A stretch of 64,000 nucleotides of DNA from Bacteroidota bacterium (GTDB taxonomy: Bacteria; Bacteroidota; Bacteroidia; Cytophagales; Cyclobacteriaceae). The translations under genes and the position numbers were made by a program. This document shows, in pieces, positions 9,330-18,697 of the stretch (position 1 is its first letter; each line of letters opens with the position of its first letter). Below the pieces are notes generated by a model that was given only the letters and a program-made list of their open reading frames with translations, ran no database searches and was not told the origin of the DNA. The stretch spans positions 349,301 through 413,300 of the forward strand of contig JAFDYT010000001.1 in the NCBI GenBank assembly GCA_018266055.1, written 5' to 3'.

Positions 9330-11027
9330 ATGAAAATCATGAATAAAAATAAATTTGTTTATGCGGTTCTTTCAGTGATACTTGTTCTTGGCCCAGTGGC
9401 CTGCAAGGATCAACTGGATGTGGGCAACCCGAATGCTCCTACCGTAAGCGCTAACGTTAACTCTGAGACTGGCATTATTCAGTACGCTCAGGGTGTAACC
9501 TATATCAATGGTTTTAAAAATGGAAACGATTGGTTGGGCAATAGCTATTTTTCATTGCCTTGGGGTTATTCAGAATTAATGGCGGATAACGTAGGTGCCA
9601 GTGCATCGAATAACCAGGTGACTACGATGGGCCAGCCCGACTATATCATTTTGGATAACGGTCAAAAAGTTTCCAATAATTCACCCCAGGTTGGTATTAT
9701 TCGCTCGTATAACAATAGACCTGCCACCGGTGCTGGTAACAATGCGCTGTATTATCAGTGGCTCACCATGTATGCACTGAACAATGCACAGAACTCTATT
9801 CTTTCCGTGGTTGATAAAATTAAATTCACAGGAGATGCAGCCTCTAAAGCCAACACTGTAAAAGCATGGGCTTATTGGTGGAAGGGCTACGCATACGCAG
9901 CCATTGGATCGATGTATGTTGCTGGCTTAATTGCCGATGACTTTGATGCCGCATCCAACGTTACAAAAATCAGCCATGACTATGTATCAAGTGCGACTGT
10001 GATTGCCAGATCAGATTATTACTACGATCAGGCAGCAGCAGCGTTAGCAGCTGTAACGAGTGCTTCTGATTATTCTGAAATTTTGGGACAATTGATCCCA
10101 AGTTACATGCAAACCGGGAAAGGTGGTGTGCTATCCATTACTGAATGGAATCACAGCATTAATACAATGAAGGCCCGCAATATTTTGGTGAACCACTTGG
10201 CGCCTTTTGTAAATGGTAATCCAAATGCGACTATTACCGGAAGCAGTATGACTCCTATGACTGCTGCTGATTGGACGAACGTGTTTAACCTGACAACCAA
10301 TGGTGTACAGGCGTCCGATAAGATTTTCACAGTGCGAAGCTCTGCCACCAATTCTGTATTCTCTCCTACCAGCGGTACAGTTGCTTCGATGACAGCCAAC
10401 ACGCCTTCATCGTCTACCTTCAAAATTTCCGAACGGTTCCTTCAATACTACCGGACTGGAGATGCTCGTAAAGCCAACAACTTTACACCTTCTGCAGGAT
10501 ACATTGGCGACTATACCTATACAACTGGTTATACCTTGGTAACAGGAGGTAACGGAGCACCTGGTGTTCAGGTATTGGCAAATAAAGCTATTGGCGCTTA
10601 TGAAGTTATCATAGCGGCAAGCTATGAAGAGAACGCATTGATGTTAGCAGAAGCCAATATCAGAGGAGCTGGTACTATCGCTGCCGGAACTGCATTAATT
10701 GATGCAGTGAGATCTTATCTTGGGGCTGGCTTGGCTGCAATCACTCCTACGACTCAGGTTGCTGCTCTTCAGGAACTTGTGAGCGAAAGAAGAGTAGCCT
10801 TGGTGTTCCGTGGTTTGTCGTTTTACGACAGCAGACGCTGGGGTTGGACTTATGACATTTCTAAAGGAGGTGGTAGCTATGGCAATTACGTTAAATACTC
10901 AGGCACTGTAAATACCAATGTTACCATCAGTTATAACTTCATGGATTATTGGGATGTACCAGCAGATGAATTTGTGCTCAACGCTCCTTCGGCGTCAAGT
11001 GTGCCAATTCAGAATCCAAACTTCTAA
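9330..11027 (+). CDS. SusD/RagB family surface lipoprotein (cassette 2)
   Basis: Substrate-binding lid for the SusC at 5999. The frame is open upstream to 9303, but that start overlaps the SusC stop. ATG at 9330 (or 9339) places a lipoprotein signal directly at the N terminus, ending VACKDQLDV. The Lys-Asp after the lipidated Cys fits the charged surface-export signal described for Bacteroidota lipoproteins. The C-terminal SusD signature is present (YEENALMLAEANIRG, then ELVSERRVALVFRGLSFYD and RRWGW). Length is about 565 residues. It is closely related to the SusD at 14733, which also starts its mature part with CKDQLDV. It is followed 20 bases later by a terminator. Confidence 0.93.
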   Translation: MKIMNKNKFVYAVLSVILVLGPVACKDQLDVGNPNAPTVSANVNSETGIIQYAQGVTYINGFKNGNDWLGNSYFSLPWGYSELMADNVGASASNNQVTTMGQPDYIILDNGQKVSNNSPQVGIIRSYNNRPATGAGNNALYYQWLTMYALNNAQNSILSVVDKIKFTGDAASKANTVKAWAYWWKGYAYAAIGSMYVAGLIADDFDAASNVTKISHDYVSSATVIARSDYYYDQAAAALAAVTSASDYSEILGQLIPSYMQTGKGGVLSITEWNHSINTMKARNILVNHLAPFVNGNPNATITGSSMTPMTAADWTNVFNLTTNGVQASDKIFTVRSSATNSVFSPTSGTVASMTANTPSSSTFKISERFLQYYRTGDARKANNFTPSAGYIGDYTYTTGYTLVTGGNGAPGVQVLANKAIGAYEVIIAASYEENALMLAEANIRGAGTIAAGTALIDAVRSYLGAGLAAITPTTQVAALQELVSERRVALVFRGLSFYDSRRWGWTYDISKGGGSYGNYVKYSGTVNTNVTISYNFMDYWDVPADEFVLNAPSASSVPIQNPNF

Positions 11028-11047
11028 CTGAGTTTTTTCACATCATT

Positions 11048-11077
11048 AAAAAGGCTGCCGAAAGGCAGCCTTTTTTT
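11048..11077 (+). terminator. Rho-independent terminator of SusCD cassette 2
   Basis: The stem AAAAAGGCTGCC / GGCAGCCTTTTT with a GAAA tetraloop (11060-11063) is followed by more T residues. The core is identical to the terminator at 16480. Confidence 0.92.
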
Positions 11078-11439
11078 GTTTCAAATGAAATCGTAAATAC
11101 AAACAAAGTCGCTAGTCCAATTAATTGCTAGTAGAACTTTTTAAGTGGATACTTCAGCATATTGCTCAAAAAAATCGACTCTCATCGCCCATGTTGTGAG
11201 ACTTTTTGAGCCACTCTAAATTCACATTTTTGACAACCGCTTTGTTTGGTTACTAAAAAGTAGAGTTGTGCAGAAGATCTAAACACTTTACATAGATCAA
11301 TAAAAAGTACTAATTAATCTTCTATTAAGTTGACGAAAATCAAAATCGTATCTGCTAAACGCAAAATACCTTTCTGTTCTTTGTTCATGCATCACTAATG
11401 AATTAGGTTTCGGACTTTCTATAACCTAAACCTAAACCT
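11078..11439. other. Intergenic region before SusC 3
   Basis: The roughly 410 bases between cassettes 2 and 3 are AT-rich and hold no credible gene on either strand. They contain the terminator at 11048, a promoter at 11380-11411 and the leader AACCTAAACCTAAACCTATG shared with the SusC at 5999. Nothing else was recognised in it. Confidence 0.7.
11380..11411 (+). promoter_or_regulatory. Bacteroidota-type promoter of SusC 3
   Basis: TTTG (11380-11383), a 20-base spacer and TAGGTTTC (11404-11411, one mismatch to TAnnTTTG) give the family's -33/-7 layout. The predicted start of transcription leaves a leader of about 20-25 bases that includes the CCTAAA repeat. Confidence 0.55.
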
Positions 11440-14400
11440 ATGAAGAAGTTTTTACTAATGTGCTTCTCATTTGGCTTTGTGCTCAGTGTCTGGGCGCAAG
11501 ACCGAGTGGTGACAGGGAAGCTGACCTCCAAAGAGGATGGATCAGTTTTACCTGGTGTAAACGTTGTACTAAAAGGAACAACAACCGGAACTGTAACCGA
11601 TGCCGAAGGTGCCTACAAAATATCTGTTCCTACGGCTGACGGTACGCTCGTGTTTTCATTTATCGGCTTGGAGACAGTTGAAGTAGCCGTCGGTGAGAGA
11701 AGCGTGGTTGATGCACAACTTGGCTCCGATGTTAAGCAATTGTCTGAGGTTGTCGTCACAGGTTCTGGCGTTGCTACTGACAAGAAAAAACTGGCAATTG
11801 CTGTGCAGTCCATAACCGCAGATAAGTTGCCACAAACCCCCACAGCCTCTATCGACCAAGCCCTAGTTGGTAAAATTCCTGGGGCACAAATCTCTTCTGT
11901 GGACGGAACTCCTGGCGCAAGAGTAAGTATACTGTTGCGCGGTATCAACACGGTTCAACGCGGCACGCAGCCAATGATTCTGGTAGATGGTGCTGAAATG
12001 GGTGTAACGGATATTAGCCAGCTTAATCTTAGCAACGTAGAACGGGTTGAAGTGGTGCAAGGTGCAGCCTCAGCATCTTTGTACGGAGCCCAAGGTGCAA
12101 ACGGTGTAATCCAGATCTTTACTAAGAAGGGAAAGAAAGGTCGCGTAAATGTTGATGTATCTTCTGCCTATAGTGTTAATAGTTATATTAATACCGGTAA
12201 TGTTCATAAAGCAACATTGCATAGCTGGGCCACGGATGCAAGCAACAATGTACTGAATACAGTTACAGGCAAGCCGCTCACAGTTCAGGATGACGGAACA
12301 TATTATGACTCGAATAATGGTACCGGTGTACAATGGGCATACCTCGCCGATCCGGCCAACGGGTTCCCTACAGCAATGTCAAATCCTCAGAACATCTACA
12401 ACAAGAAATATGATCAAAATCTAAAGTACTACGATCATTTTAAGCAATTATTTCAACAAGGTTATACCGCCACGAATACGATTAATATTTCCGGTGCCGG
12501 TGATAAATCAGACTATTCCATTTCGCTGCAGAATAACAAGCAGGAAAGTAACATTAAGCAAAATGGGTATGTTGATCGAACTAACGTATCAGTTAATGTT
12601 GGAGGAGAGTTGTTCAAAGGTTTTAAAGTGAGGTCAAATACCCAATTGATCTACACGAAAAACACGTTGCATCCTAACTACGGAACTCAACGGAACAATA
12701 TTTACAACATGTTGAATATAAGTCCATTTTATGACCTTACAAGAAAACTAGCTGACGGTAACAACTGGGACTATTCCTACGCCGGTACGGTTAGTGTAAA
12801 TGGTTTCAATCCCTTTTATGATTTCCAATACAGCTCGGGCTTGGAGAACACCGTTGACGTGATTCAAAATTTCAATGTGAACTATAACGTTAATAAGTTC
12901 CTTGAATTCGATGGAAAGTACACCATTAACTTTGAGAGCGACCAAACAAAGTATGTTTTCCAAAATCAGTCGGCCAATTTAAATGCGCAAAACTGGGGAC
13001 CGCAATTGTCGGCAACAGGGCTTTACAATGCCAATGATATCAAAGGGGAATTGGATCGCTTTGAATACACGGCCAGTTCGCAGAATTTATTATTGTCGGC
13101 GTTTGTTCGTACGGATTTTCAAAATGACTTCCATTCGAAATTGCCCATCACGACTTCCACGCAGATTTCGTATGACTATAGAAGAAAGAAAAATGATCAA
13201 TTTGGAACTTATGGCTTAGGTCTTCAGACTTATCCTATTTACACGCTTAGCCAAACAGGCTCTCAGGCAGTTCCTTATGATAACAGCTCTGACTTTGTAA
13301 CGTACGGTTACCTGGTTAACCAAAAGATTGACTATGCAGACGTGGCGGGTGTGTCGGGTGGTATCCGAAGCGATTATTCATCGGCGTTTGGAAAAGGATC
13401 AGCTCCTTTCACATTCCCTCACGTTGGTGGTTTCGTGAGACCATCGCAGTTGAATTTCTGGAGTGGAAGCAGCTTGGCGAATATCTTCCCTGAATTTAAG
13501 ATTCGTGCAGCGTATGGAGAAGCCGGTATTCAGCCGCTCGCCTATGACCGCTTGAATGTTGTGGGTACTCAAAACGTCGGAGCTAATTTTGCGGCCTATC
13601 CTAATAAAGGATTCAGAAATTTGAATTTAGGTGTTGAAGTTTCGAAAGAATTTGAAGTGGGTGTTGATTTTGGATTTAAACTATCGGAAGGCAGCTGGTT
13701 TTCTGGAATTAATGCTGCAATTACTTCATGGAGCAGAAAGAGCGAGAATGTTATTTATAACGTTTCTGCGCCATTGTCGAGCGGGGGCAGTACAAATAAG
13801 GACAACGCCATCTTTATGTCATCTAGTGGCACGGAGTTTCAATTGAATATCAATGTGTTAAAAACTAATGATCTGACCTGGGATTTCACGACCAATTTTG
13901 GCCACCAATCTTCCCAGATCGACCGTATCAATGGTGCTCCTATTGTGATTGGATTTTCTGGTGGATCAACTACATTGGTTTTGAAGGCAGGAGAGAAAAT
14001 CGGCCAACTTTATGGATATAAGGCATTCACCAGTACAGGTCAAATCGATCAAGTTACGGGCCAACCTTATATTACACCAGGCACAGAAGGAAATTACGAA
14101 AAAGTGGATGGACGGATTGTTGATAAGAAGACAAAGGCAATTCAGTTTACGCTGGATAAATACTCCTTTGGTGATCCAAACCCTAAGTTTAACTCTGCAT
14201 TCATTAACTCGTTCACCTATAAGAATTTCTTAACCTTCGGCGTTCAGTTTGACTACATAAACAAGAGTCACATCTACAATCAAACAAAAGAATGGATGTA
14301 TCGCGATGGTATAAGCGGAGACTATGATCAGCCTGTTACCATTGACGGAACCAAGGCTGCCTATACCGCTTACTACCGAAGTGTTTACGCTGCGGAGTTT

Positions 14401-14697
14401 GGTAACCTGAACGGTGACCGCAATGCAACCAAAGACTATTTCTATGAAGACGCAACCTTCTTGCGTTTGCGAAATGTTTCTCTTGGATTTGATTTTGCAA
14501 AGGCGCTTAAGTTGAAAGGCTTTAATAAGCTACAGTTAGTACTGTCCGGAAGAAATCTTGCGACATGGACAAAGTATACCGGATTTGATCCCGAAATCAA
14601 CTCCGGAAGTACCAACTCAGCTTACGAAAGAGGTATTGATCACAACTCGATGCCTAATGTTAAGTCTTATCAGGTTAGCGTTAACCTAGGGTTTTAA
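11440..14697 (+). CDS. SusC/RagA family TonB-dependent transporter (cassette 3)
   Basis: Outer-membrane importer of 1085 residues with the same order as the SusC at 5999: signal peptide (to VWA, before QDRV), carboxypeptidase-D-like domain (about 22-100), linker SEVVVTGSGVATDKKKL, plug (to about 230) and beta-barrel ending SVNLGF. No STN domain is present. N-terminal residues 1-130 differ from its neighbour only at scattered positions, and the bases from the leader into the signal peptide are almost identical. The barrels have diverged more, especially in loops. That pattern fits an older tandem duplication with selection or gene conversion on the N-terminal part. The partner SusD starts 35 bases downstream. 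The substrate is unknown and probably related to that of cassette 2. Confidence 0.95.
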   Translation: MKKFLLMCFSFGFVLSVWAQDRVVTGKLTSKEDGSVLPGVNVVLKGTTTGTVTDAEGAYKISVPTADGTLVFSFIGLETVEVAVGERSVVDAQLGSDVKQLSEVVVTGSGVATDKKKLAIAVQSITADKLPQTPTASIDQALVGKIPGAQISSVDGTPGARVSILLRGINTVQRGTQPMILVDGAEMGVTDISQLNLSNVERVEVVQGAASASLYGAQGANGVIQIFTKKGKKGRVNVDVSSAYSVNSYINTGNVHKATLHSWATDASNNVLNTVTGKPLTVQDDGTYYDSNNGTGVQWAYLADPANGFPTAMSNPQNIYNKKYDQNLKYYDHFKQLFQQGYTATNTINISGAGDKSDYSISLQNNKQESNIKQNGYVDRTNVSVNVGGELFKGFKVRSNTQLIYTKNTLHPNYGTQRNNIYNMLNISPFYDLTRKLADGNNWDYSYAGTVSVNGFNPFYDFQYSSGLENTVDVIQNFNVNYNVNKFLEFDGKYTINFESDQTKYVFQNQSANLNAQNWGPQLSATGLYNANDIKGELDRFEYTASSQNLLLSAFVRTDFQNDFHSKLPITTSTQISYDYRRKKNDQFGTYGLGLQTYPIYTLSQTGSQAVPYDNSSDFVTYGYLVNQKIDYADVAGVSGGIRSDYSSAFGKGSAPFTFPHVGGFVRPSQLNFWSGSSLANIFPEFKIRAAYGEAGIQPLAYDRLNVVGTQNVGANFAAYPNKGFRNLNLGVEVSKEFEVGVDFGFKLSEGSWFSGINAAITSWSRKSENVIYNVSAPLSSGGSTNKDNAIFMSSSGTEFQLNINVLKTNDLTWDFTTNFGHQSSQIDRINGAPIVIGFSGGSTTLVLKAGEKIGQLYGYKAFTSTGQIDQVTGQPYITPGTEGNYEKVDGRIVDKKTKAIQFTLDKYSFGDPNPKFNSAFINSFTYKNFLTFGVQFDYINKSHIYNQTKEWMYRDGISGDYDQPVTIDGTKAAYTAYYRSVYAAEFGNLNGDRNATKDYFYEDATFLRLRNVSLGFDFAKALKLKGFNKLQLVLSGRNLATWTKYTGFDPEINSGSTNSAYERGIDHNSMPNVKSYQVSVNLGF

Positions 14698-14732
14698 TTT
14701 AATAATTCATTTAAATAAAAAATTTATACATC

Positions 14733-16460
14733 ATGTTTAAGTTAAAAGCAACTTATTTGACGGTAGCAGTATTGCTCACTGTCAACATGGCCTGCAAAGA
14801 CCAACTGGATGTGATAAACCCCAACTCTCCTACTCCAAGTCAGATTGAGAACGAGAGTCAGATTTATCCGCTGGCTTTAGGCGCTGTTTATGTTAACGGA
14901 TTTCAAGGAGTAGCCTGGCTTGGAGATAGTTATTTTTCGCTCTGTTGGGGATATCATGAGCTATTGGGAGATATGATTGGAGCAGAGGCGTCCAATAACT
15001 TGATCAATCAGATCAATCTGCCCGACTACGTAATCTATGATGTCGGTGGTAGCAGTGCTGTGGCGAATCAAAAGGTATCATTGCCGGCAAAAGGAAGAGA
15101 TATTCTAAGGGCTAATAACTCCACGTCAAAGGCCGACAACAATCCTCTTTTTTATGAATGGAGGCAAATGTATGCCTTGAATAATTCAAGCAATTACCTT
15201 ATCGACGTAGCTAATAGAATTACTTTTGTAAACGGCACCGACGACAAGAATACTGTGTTAGCCTGGGCTTATTTTTGGAAAGGATGGGCCTATTCTCACA
15301 TCGGCTCAATTTATTATGCAGGGATCATAAACGATCAGGTTAACGTAGGTACCACCAATGGACAGAGTGGAACAAACGGCAATTTTGTAGATCATACGGC
15401 TATCCTAGCCGAAGCAAACAAAAATTATGATAAAGCGATTGCTCTTCTCAACACAGTATCCAGTACGTCTGCGCTGGCTAATATAATAACAACCGACAAT
15501 CAGATAGATTTAGGAAAAGTGCCTACTCCTGCTGAGTGGATTCGCAACATCAATAGTTTGAAAGCTAGAAACCTCCTTTTTGACCGACTAGCACCCCTTA
15601 CCGGCACCCCAATTTCCGGTTCAACACTTGTGGTAGCAACGCCAACTGACTGGCAAGCCATCAAGGCGTTAGCATTGACTGGAATCCAACAAGGCGACAA
15701 TGTCTTTACTGGCAGAACCAGTGCCACCAATTCTTATTTCTCTATAGGTAGCGGATCAATTGCAGCAATGTCAACTCGCACAAATTCTACGTTTAAAGTC
15801 AGTGAGCGTTTCATACAAGACTTTAAGCCCGGCGACAAACGTTTTGAAGTTAACTTTAGAACGGGAGCCTACTACAACTATGTAGGAGGGTTAACTTTCA
15901 GTACGCGCTATCAGATGAAAGATTTCGGTGTTTCATACGGTGGGGCATTGACAAACGGAATGGCTGATCCCAGTGGAAACGGATACAATACGCTTGTTTA
16001 TTCTGACAAGCAAACGATCGGAAATTTGCCACTATACATTGGTTCATCATATGAAGAGACTGAGCTGATTTTGGCAGAAGCTGAAATTTGGCTGGGAAAT
16101 ATCGATGCGGGGTTGGCTCATCTCGATAATGTCAGAACATATCAGGGCTCGGGATTGGCCGCCACCGCTGGCACAGGCTTGACGGCTGATCAGGCAAAGG
16201 AGCTAGTAAGAAGCGAAAGAAGAGTGGCTCTTGCCTGGAGAGGCCTTTCTTTCTACGATGCAAGAAGATGGGGCTTCATTTATGACGTCTCCAAGGGAGG
16301 TGGACGAACTGGGGTCAATATTCAGGATGCCACGTCAAAGACTAATATTAAGAATTGTACCATCAACTATAATTTTCTTGATTTCTGGGATGTTCCGGAT
16401 AATGAAGTTTCAACGAATAAGCCATCTGGATCAAGCGTACCCACTAAGAACCCGAACTAA
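14733..16460 (+). CDS. SusD/RagB family surface lipoprotein (cassette 3)
   Basis: Partner lipoprotein of the SusC at 11440, 575 residues. The signal peptide is MFKLKATYLTVAVLLTVNMAC, with the mature end CKDQLDVINPNSPTP carrying a Lys-Asp surface-export-like signal. Helical SusD repeats include LAWAYFWKGWAYSHIGSIYYAG. The C-terminal signature YEETELILAEAEIWLG, then RSERRVALAWRGLSFYDARR, is clear. It is paralogous to the SusD at 9330, with the same order of motifs. The gene ends 18 bases before the terminator at 16479. Confidence 0.93.
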   Translation: MFKLKATYLTVAVLLTVNMACKDQLDVINPNSPTPSQIENESQIYPLALGAVYVNGFQGVAWLGDSYFSLCWGYHELLGDMIGAEASNNLINQINLPDYVIYDVGGSSAVANQKVSLPAKGRDILRANNSTSKADNNPLFYEWRQMYALNNSSNYLIDVANRITFVNGTDDKNTVLAWAYFWKGWAYSHIGSIYYAGIINDQVNVGTTNGQSGTNGNFVDHTAILAEANKNYDKAIALLNTVSSTSALANIITTDNQIDLGKVPTPAEWIRNINSLKARNLLFDRLAPLTGTPISGSTLVVATPTDWQAIKALALTGIQQGDNVFTGRTSATNSYFSIGSGSIAAMSTRTNSTFKVSERFIQDFKPGDKRFEVNFRTGAYYNYVGGLTFSTRYQMKDFGVSYGGALTNGMADPSGNGYNTLVYSDKQTIGNLPLYIGSSYEETELILAEAEIWLGNIDAGLAHLDNVRTYQGSGLAATAGTGLTADQAKELVRSERRVALAWRGLSFYDARRWGFIYDVSKGGGRTGVNIQDATSKTNIKNCTINYNFLDFWDVPDNEVSTNKPSGSSVPTKNPN

Positions 16461-16478
16461 TAAATATGAACAGATAAG

Positions 16479-16510
16479 AAAAGGCTGCCGAAAGGCAGCC
16501 TTTCTTTTTA
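16479..16510 (+). terminator. Rho-independent terminator of SusCD cassette 3
   Basis: AAAAGGCTGCC, a GAAA loop and GGCAGCCTTT are followed by CTTTTT. The core stem and loop are identical to those at 11048. Confidence 0.92.
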
Positions 16511-16532
16511 CTTGTTATCGAAAGGGGCAAGA

Positions 16533-16558
16533 AAAAAGGAGCTGATCAGCTCCTTTTT
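16533..16558. terminator. Bidirectional terminator between SusD 3 and accD
   Basis: A perfect 26-bp palindrome: AAAAAGGAGCTGA followed by its complement TCAGCTCCTTTTT. It has A- and T-runs on both sides and lies between the convergent SusD and accD genes, so it can stop transcription from either side. Confidence 0.85.
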
Positions 16559-16582
16559 ATTTTACTAATAAGATGTTGATGG

Positions 16583-17422
16583 TTACTTAAGCATCTTCAG
16601 CAGCGTGCTTAGCCTGCTTTTCAAGCTTCGACGGTCAACGATGAAATCGAGAAAGCCGTGCTCCAAAACAAATTCAGCGCTTTGAAAACCTTTCGGCAAG
16701 TCTTTTCCAATGGTTTCTCGGATAACGCGAGGGCCCGCAAAACCAATCAATGATCCAGGCTCAGCGATGTTAAAATCTCCGAGCATGGCATACGATGCCG
16801 TTACGCCACCTGTAGTTGGGTCGGTTAACAATGAGATGAAAGGAATTTTAGCTTCGTCAAGCAAGGCAAGTTTAGCAGAGGTTTTTGCCATTTGCATCAG
16901 CGATAGGCCCGCTTCCATCATGCGAGCACCGCCCGAACGCGAGATCATCAAAAATGGCATTTTGTTTTTGAGCGAATGATCAATGGCTCTGGCAATTTTT
17001 TCACCTACTACTGAACCCATCGATCCGCCAATAAAAGTGAAATCCATACAAGCAATCACCACATCAAGCCCGTCGATTTTGCCATAGGCACTGCGTAAGG
17101 CGTCCTTAAGTTGTGTTTTTGCTTGCGATTCCTTTATCCTTTTCGGATAGGGTTTGGTATCAACAAATTTGAGAGGATCGGCTGACTCCATGTTGGCGTC
17201 AAGCTCGGTAAACTCGTTGTTGTCGAACAGGATTTCGAAGTACTCTTTCGAACCAATCTTTACGTGATGTTCTTCTTCGGGAACAACGTACGCATTGTTT
17301 TTCAGTTCGCGTGTATGAACAATTTTACCGCCAGGCGATTTGTACCAGAGACCATCGGGGACTTCGCGCTTCGCTTCGGTGGGTGTTAATATTCCTTTGT
17401 CTGTTCGTTTAAACCACGGCAT
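16583..17422 (-). CDS. accD: Acetyl-CoA carboxylase carboxyltransferase subunit beta, without zinc-ribbon cysteines
   Basis: Beta half of the carboxyltransferase that moves CO2 from biotin to acetyl-CoA, giving malonyl-CoA for fatty-acid synthesis in the cytoplasm. The 279 residues match the family: [11 protein letters not shown] opening, [38 protein letters not shown] and [17 protein letters not shown]. In E. coli AccD four Cys near the N terminus form a zinc ribbon. The corresponding stretch here (about 25-58; [11 protein letters not shown], then [13 protein letters not shown]) has no Cys, so zinc cannot be bound there in the usual way. No accA lies in the window, as is common. The gene sits downstream of fbaB, separated by a long hairpin, and ends at a bidirectional terminator. 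Confidence 0.96.
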   Translation of the reverse strand: MPWFKRTDKGILTPTEAKREVPDGLWYKSPGGKIVHTRELKNNAYVVPEEEHHVKIGSKEYFEILFDNNEFTELDANMESADPLKFVDTKPYPKRIKESQAKTQLKDALRSAYGKIDGLDVVIACMDFTFIGGSMGSVVGEKIARAIDHSLKNKMPFLMISRSGGARMMEAGLSLMQMAKTSAKLALLDEAKIPFISLLTDPTTGGVTASYAMLGDFNIAEPGSLIGFAGPRVIRETIGKDLPKGFQSAEFVLEHGFLDFIVDRRSLKSRLSTLLKMLK

Positions 17423-17452
17423 ATCCTGTCAATTTACAACCTTATTAAAAGT

Positions 17453-17483
17453 CAAATAGACAATGATGAACATTGTCTATTTG
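17453..17483. terminator. 13-bp inverted repeat between fbaB and accD
   Basis: CAAATAGACAATG (17453-17465) and its exact complement CATTGTCTATTTG (17471-17483) enclose ATGAA. Read on the minus strand it follows the fbaB stop by 15 bases and is followed by ACTTTTAATAA, so a terminator with a weak T-tract is the first guess. An operator for accD is the alternative. Confidence 0.55.
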
Positions 17484-17498
17484 CTATTTGAATGATAA

Positions 17499-18572
17499 TT
17501 AAGCGATATCGATCGTCTTATCCAGATAAACGTCCTGTATTACGTTCAGGATTTCGACACCTTCCTTAAGCGGTCGCTGGAACGCCTTGCGACCAGAAAT
17601 AAGACCCATACCACCGGCTCTTTTGTTGATCACCGCTGTACGTACTGCATCTGCCATATCAGTTGTGCCTTTGCTATCGCCGCCCGAGTTGATCAAGCCG
17701 GCGCGGCCCATGTAGCAGTTCGCTACCTGATAGCGGCAAAGGTCGATCGGGTGTTCTGAAGTAAGCTCAGTATATATGCGTTCATCGAGTTTTCCGTAGC
17801 TGCTTCCGCCGGTGTTCAGCGCTTTGTAACCGCCATTATTTTCGGCCAATTTTTGTTTGATGATGTCGGCCTGGATCGTTACGCCAAGGTGATTGGCCTG
17901 GCCGGTTAAGTCGGCAGAAACGTGATAGTCAATACCGTCTTTCTTGAAAGCATTATTTCTGGTGTAGCACCAGAGAATTGTACCCATGCCCAGCGCGTGC
18001 GCTTCTTCGAAGGCTTTTGACACTTCCTGAATTTGACGGGTAGAATTATCAGATCCAAAATAGATTGTAGCGCCGATAGCTACTGCACCCAAATCGTAAG
18101 CAGCTTTCACCGATCCGAACATGATTTGATCAGCTTTATTAGGGTAAGTAAGCAATTCGTTGTGATTCACTTTTACGATAAAAGGAATTTTGTGCGCGTA
18201 TTTGCGTGACATTAAGGCCAAGCCACCATACGTGGTAGCTACGGCGTTACAGCCACCTTCAATGGCAAGTTTCACAATATTTTCCGGATCGAAATAAATC
18301 GGGTTTTTGGCAAACGAGGCACCGGCACTGTGCTCAATTCCCTGGTCGATCGGAAGAATAGAAAGATATCCCGTTCCGCCCAAGCGTCCATGACTAAATA
18401 AAGTCTGAAGGCTGCGGAGGGTTTGGGTATTGCGGTTGGATTGCAAAAAGATTTGGTCAACAAAATCAGGTCCCGGAAGATGTAATTGCTCTTTTGAAAT
18501 GGTTTTGCTTTTGTGGGACAATAGCGATTCTGCGTTTTTGCCCAGCAGTTCAGTGATTTTTGAATTAGCCAT
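17499..18572 (-). CDS. fbaB: Class I fructose-bisphosphate aldolase, FbaB type
   Basis: Cleaves fructose 1,6-bisphosphate to dihydroxyacetone phosphate and glyceraldehyde 3-phosphate, or runs the reverse in gluconeogenesis, through a Schiff base and without metal. The 357 residues follow E. coli FbaB closely from end to end: [79 protein letters not shown] and the final [13 protein letters not shown]. The start ATG lies about 20 bases below a textbook Bacteroidota promoter on the minus strand, so the gene has its own transcription unit and does not depend on rplS upstream. Confidence 0.97.
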   Translation of the reverse strand: MANSKITELLGKNAESLLSHKSKTISKEQLHLPGPDFVDQIFLQSNRNTQTLRSLQTLFSHGRLGGTGYLSILPIDQGIEHSAGASFAKNPIYFDPENIVKLAIEGGCNAVATTYGGLALMSRKYAHKIPFIVKVNHNELLTYPNKADQIMFGSVKAAYDLGAVAIGATIYFGSDNSTRQIQEVSKAFEEAHALGMGTILWCYTRNNAFKKDGIDYHVSADLTGQANHLGVTIQADIIKQKLAENNGGYKALNTGGSSYGKLDERIYTELTSEHPIDLCRYQVANCYMGRAGLINSGGDSKGTTDMADAVRTAVINKRAGGMGLISGRKAFQRPLKEGVEILNVIQDVYLDKTIDIA

Positions 18573-18592
18573 GGTTTATAAGGGTAAGGGAA

Positions 18593-18624
18593 CAAATATA
18601 AGGTTTCGATAGGCTTTCGACAAA
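18593..18624 (-). promoter_or_regulatory. Promoter of fbaB, perfect TTTG-N20-TATATTTG
   Basis: On the minus strand TTTG (18621-18624) and TATATTTG (18593-18600) are exactly 20 bases apart. This is the best match in the window to the -33/-7 consensus of Bacteroidota. The predicted leader is about 15-20 bases. Confidence 0.8.
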
Positions 18625-18650
18625 GGTTTATCGGACACCCGTAAAAAGCA

Positions 18651-18684
18651 AAAAACCCATTTCGGTTGGAAATGGGTTTATTTT
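18651..18684 (-). terminator. Terminator after rplS
   Basis: The perfect 11-bp stem AAACCCATTTC / GAAATGGGTTT (18653-18663 and 18669-18679) has T-runs on both sides. On the minus strand it closes the rplS unit before fbaB. Confidence 0.9.
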
Positions 18685-18697
18685 TATCAGCCTAAAA

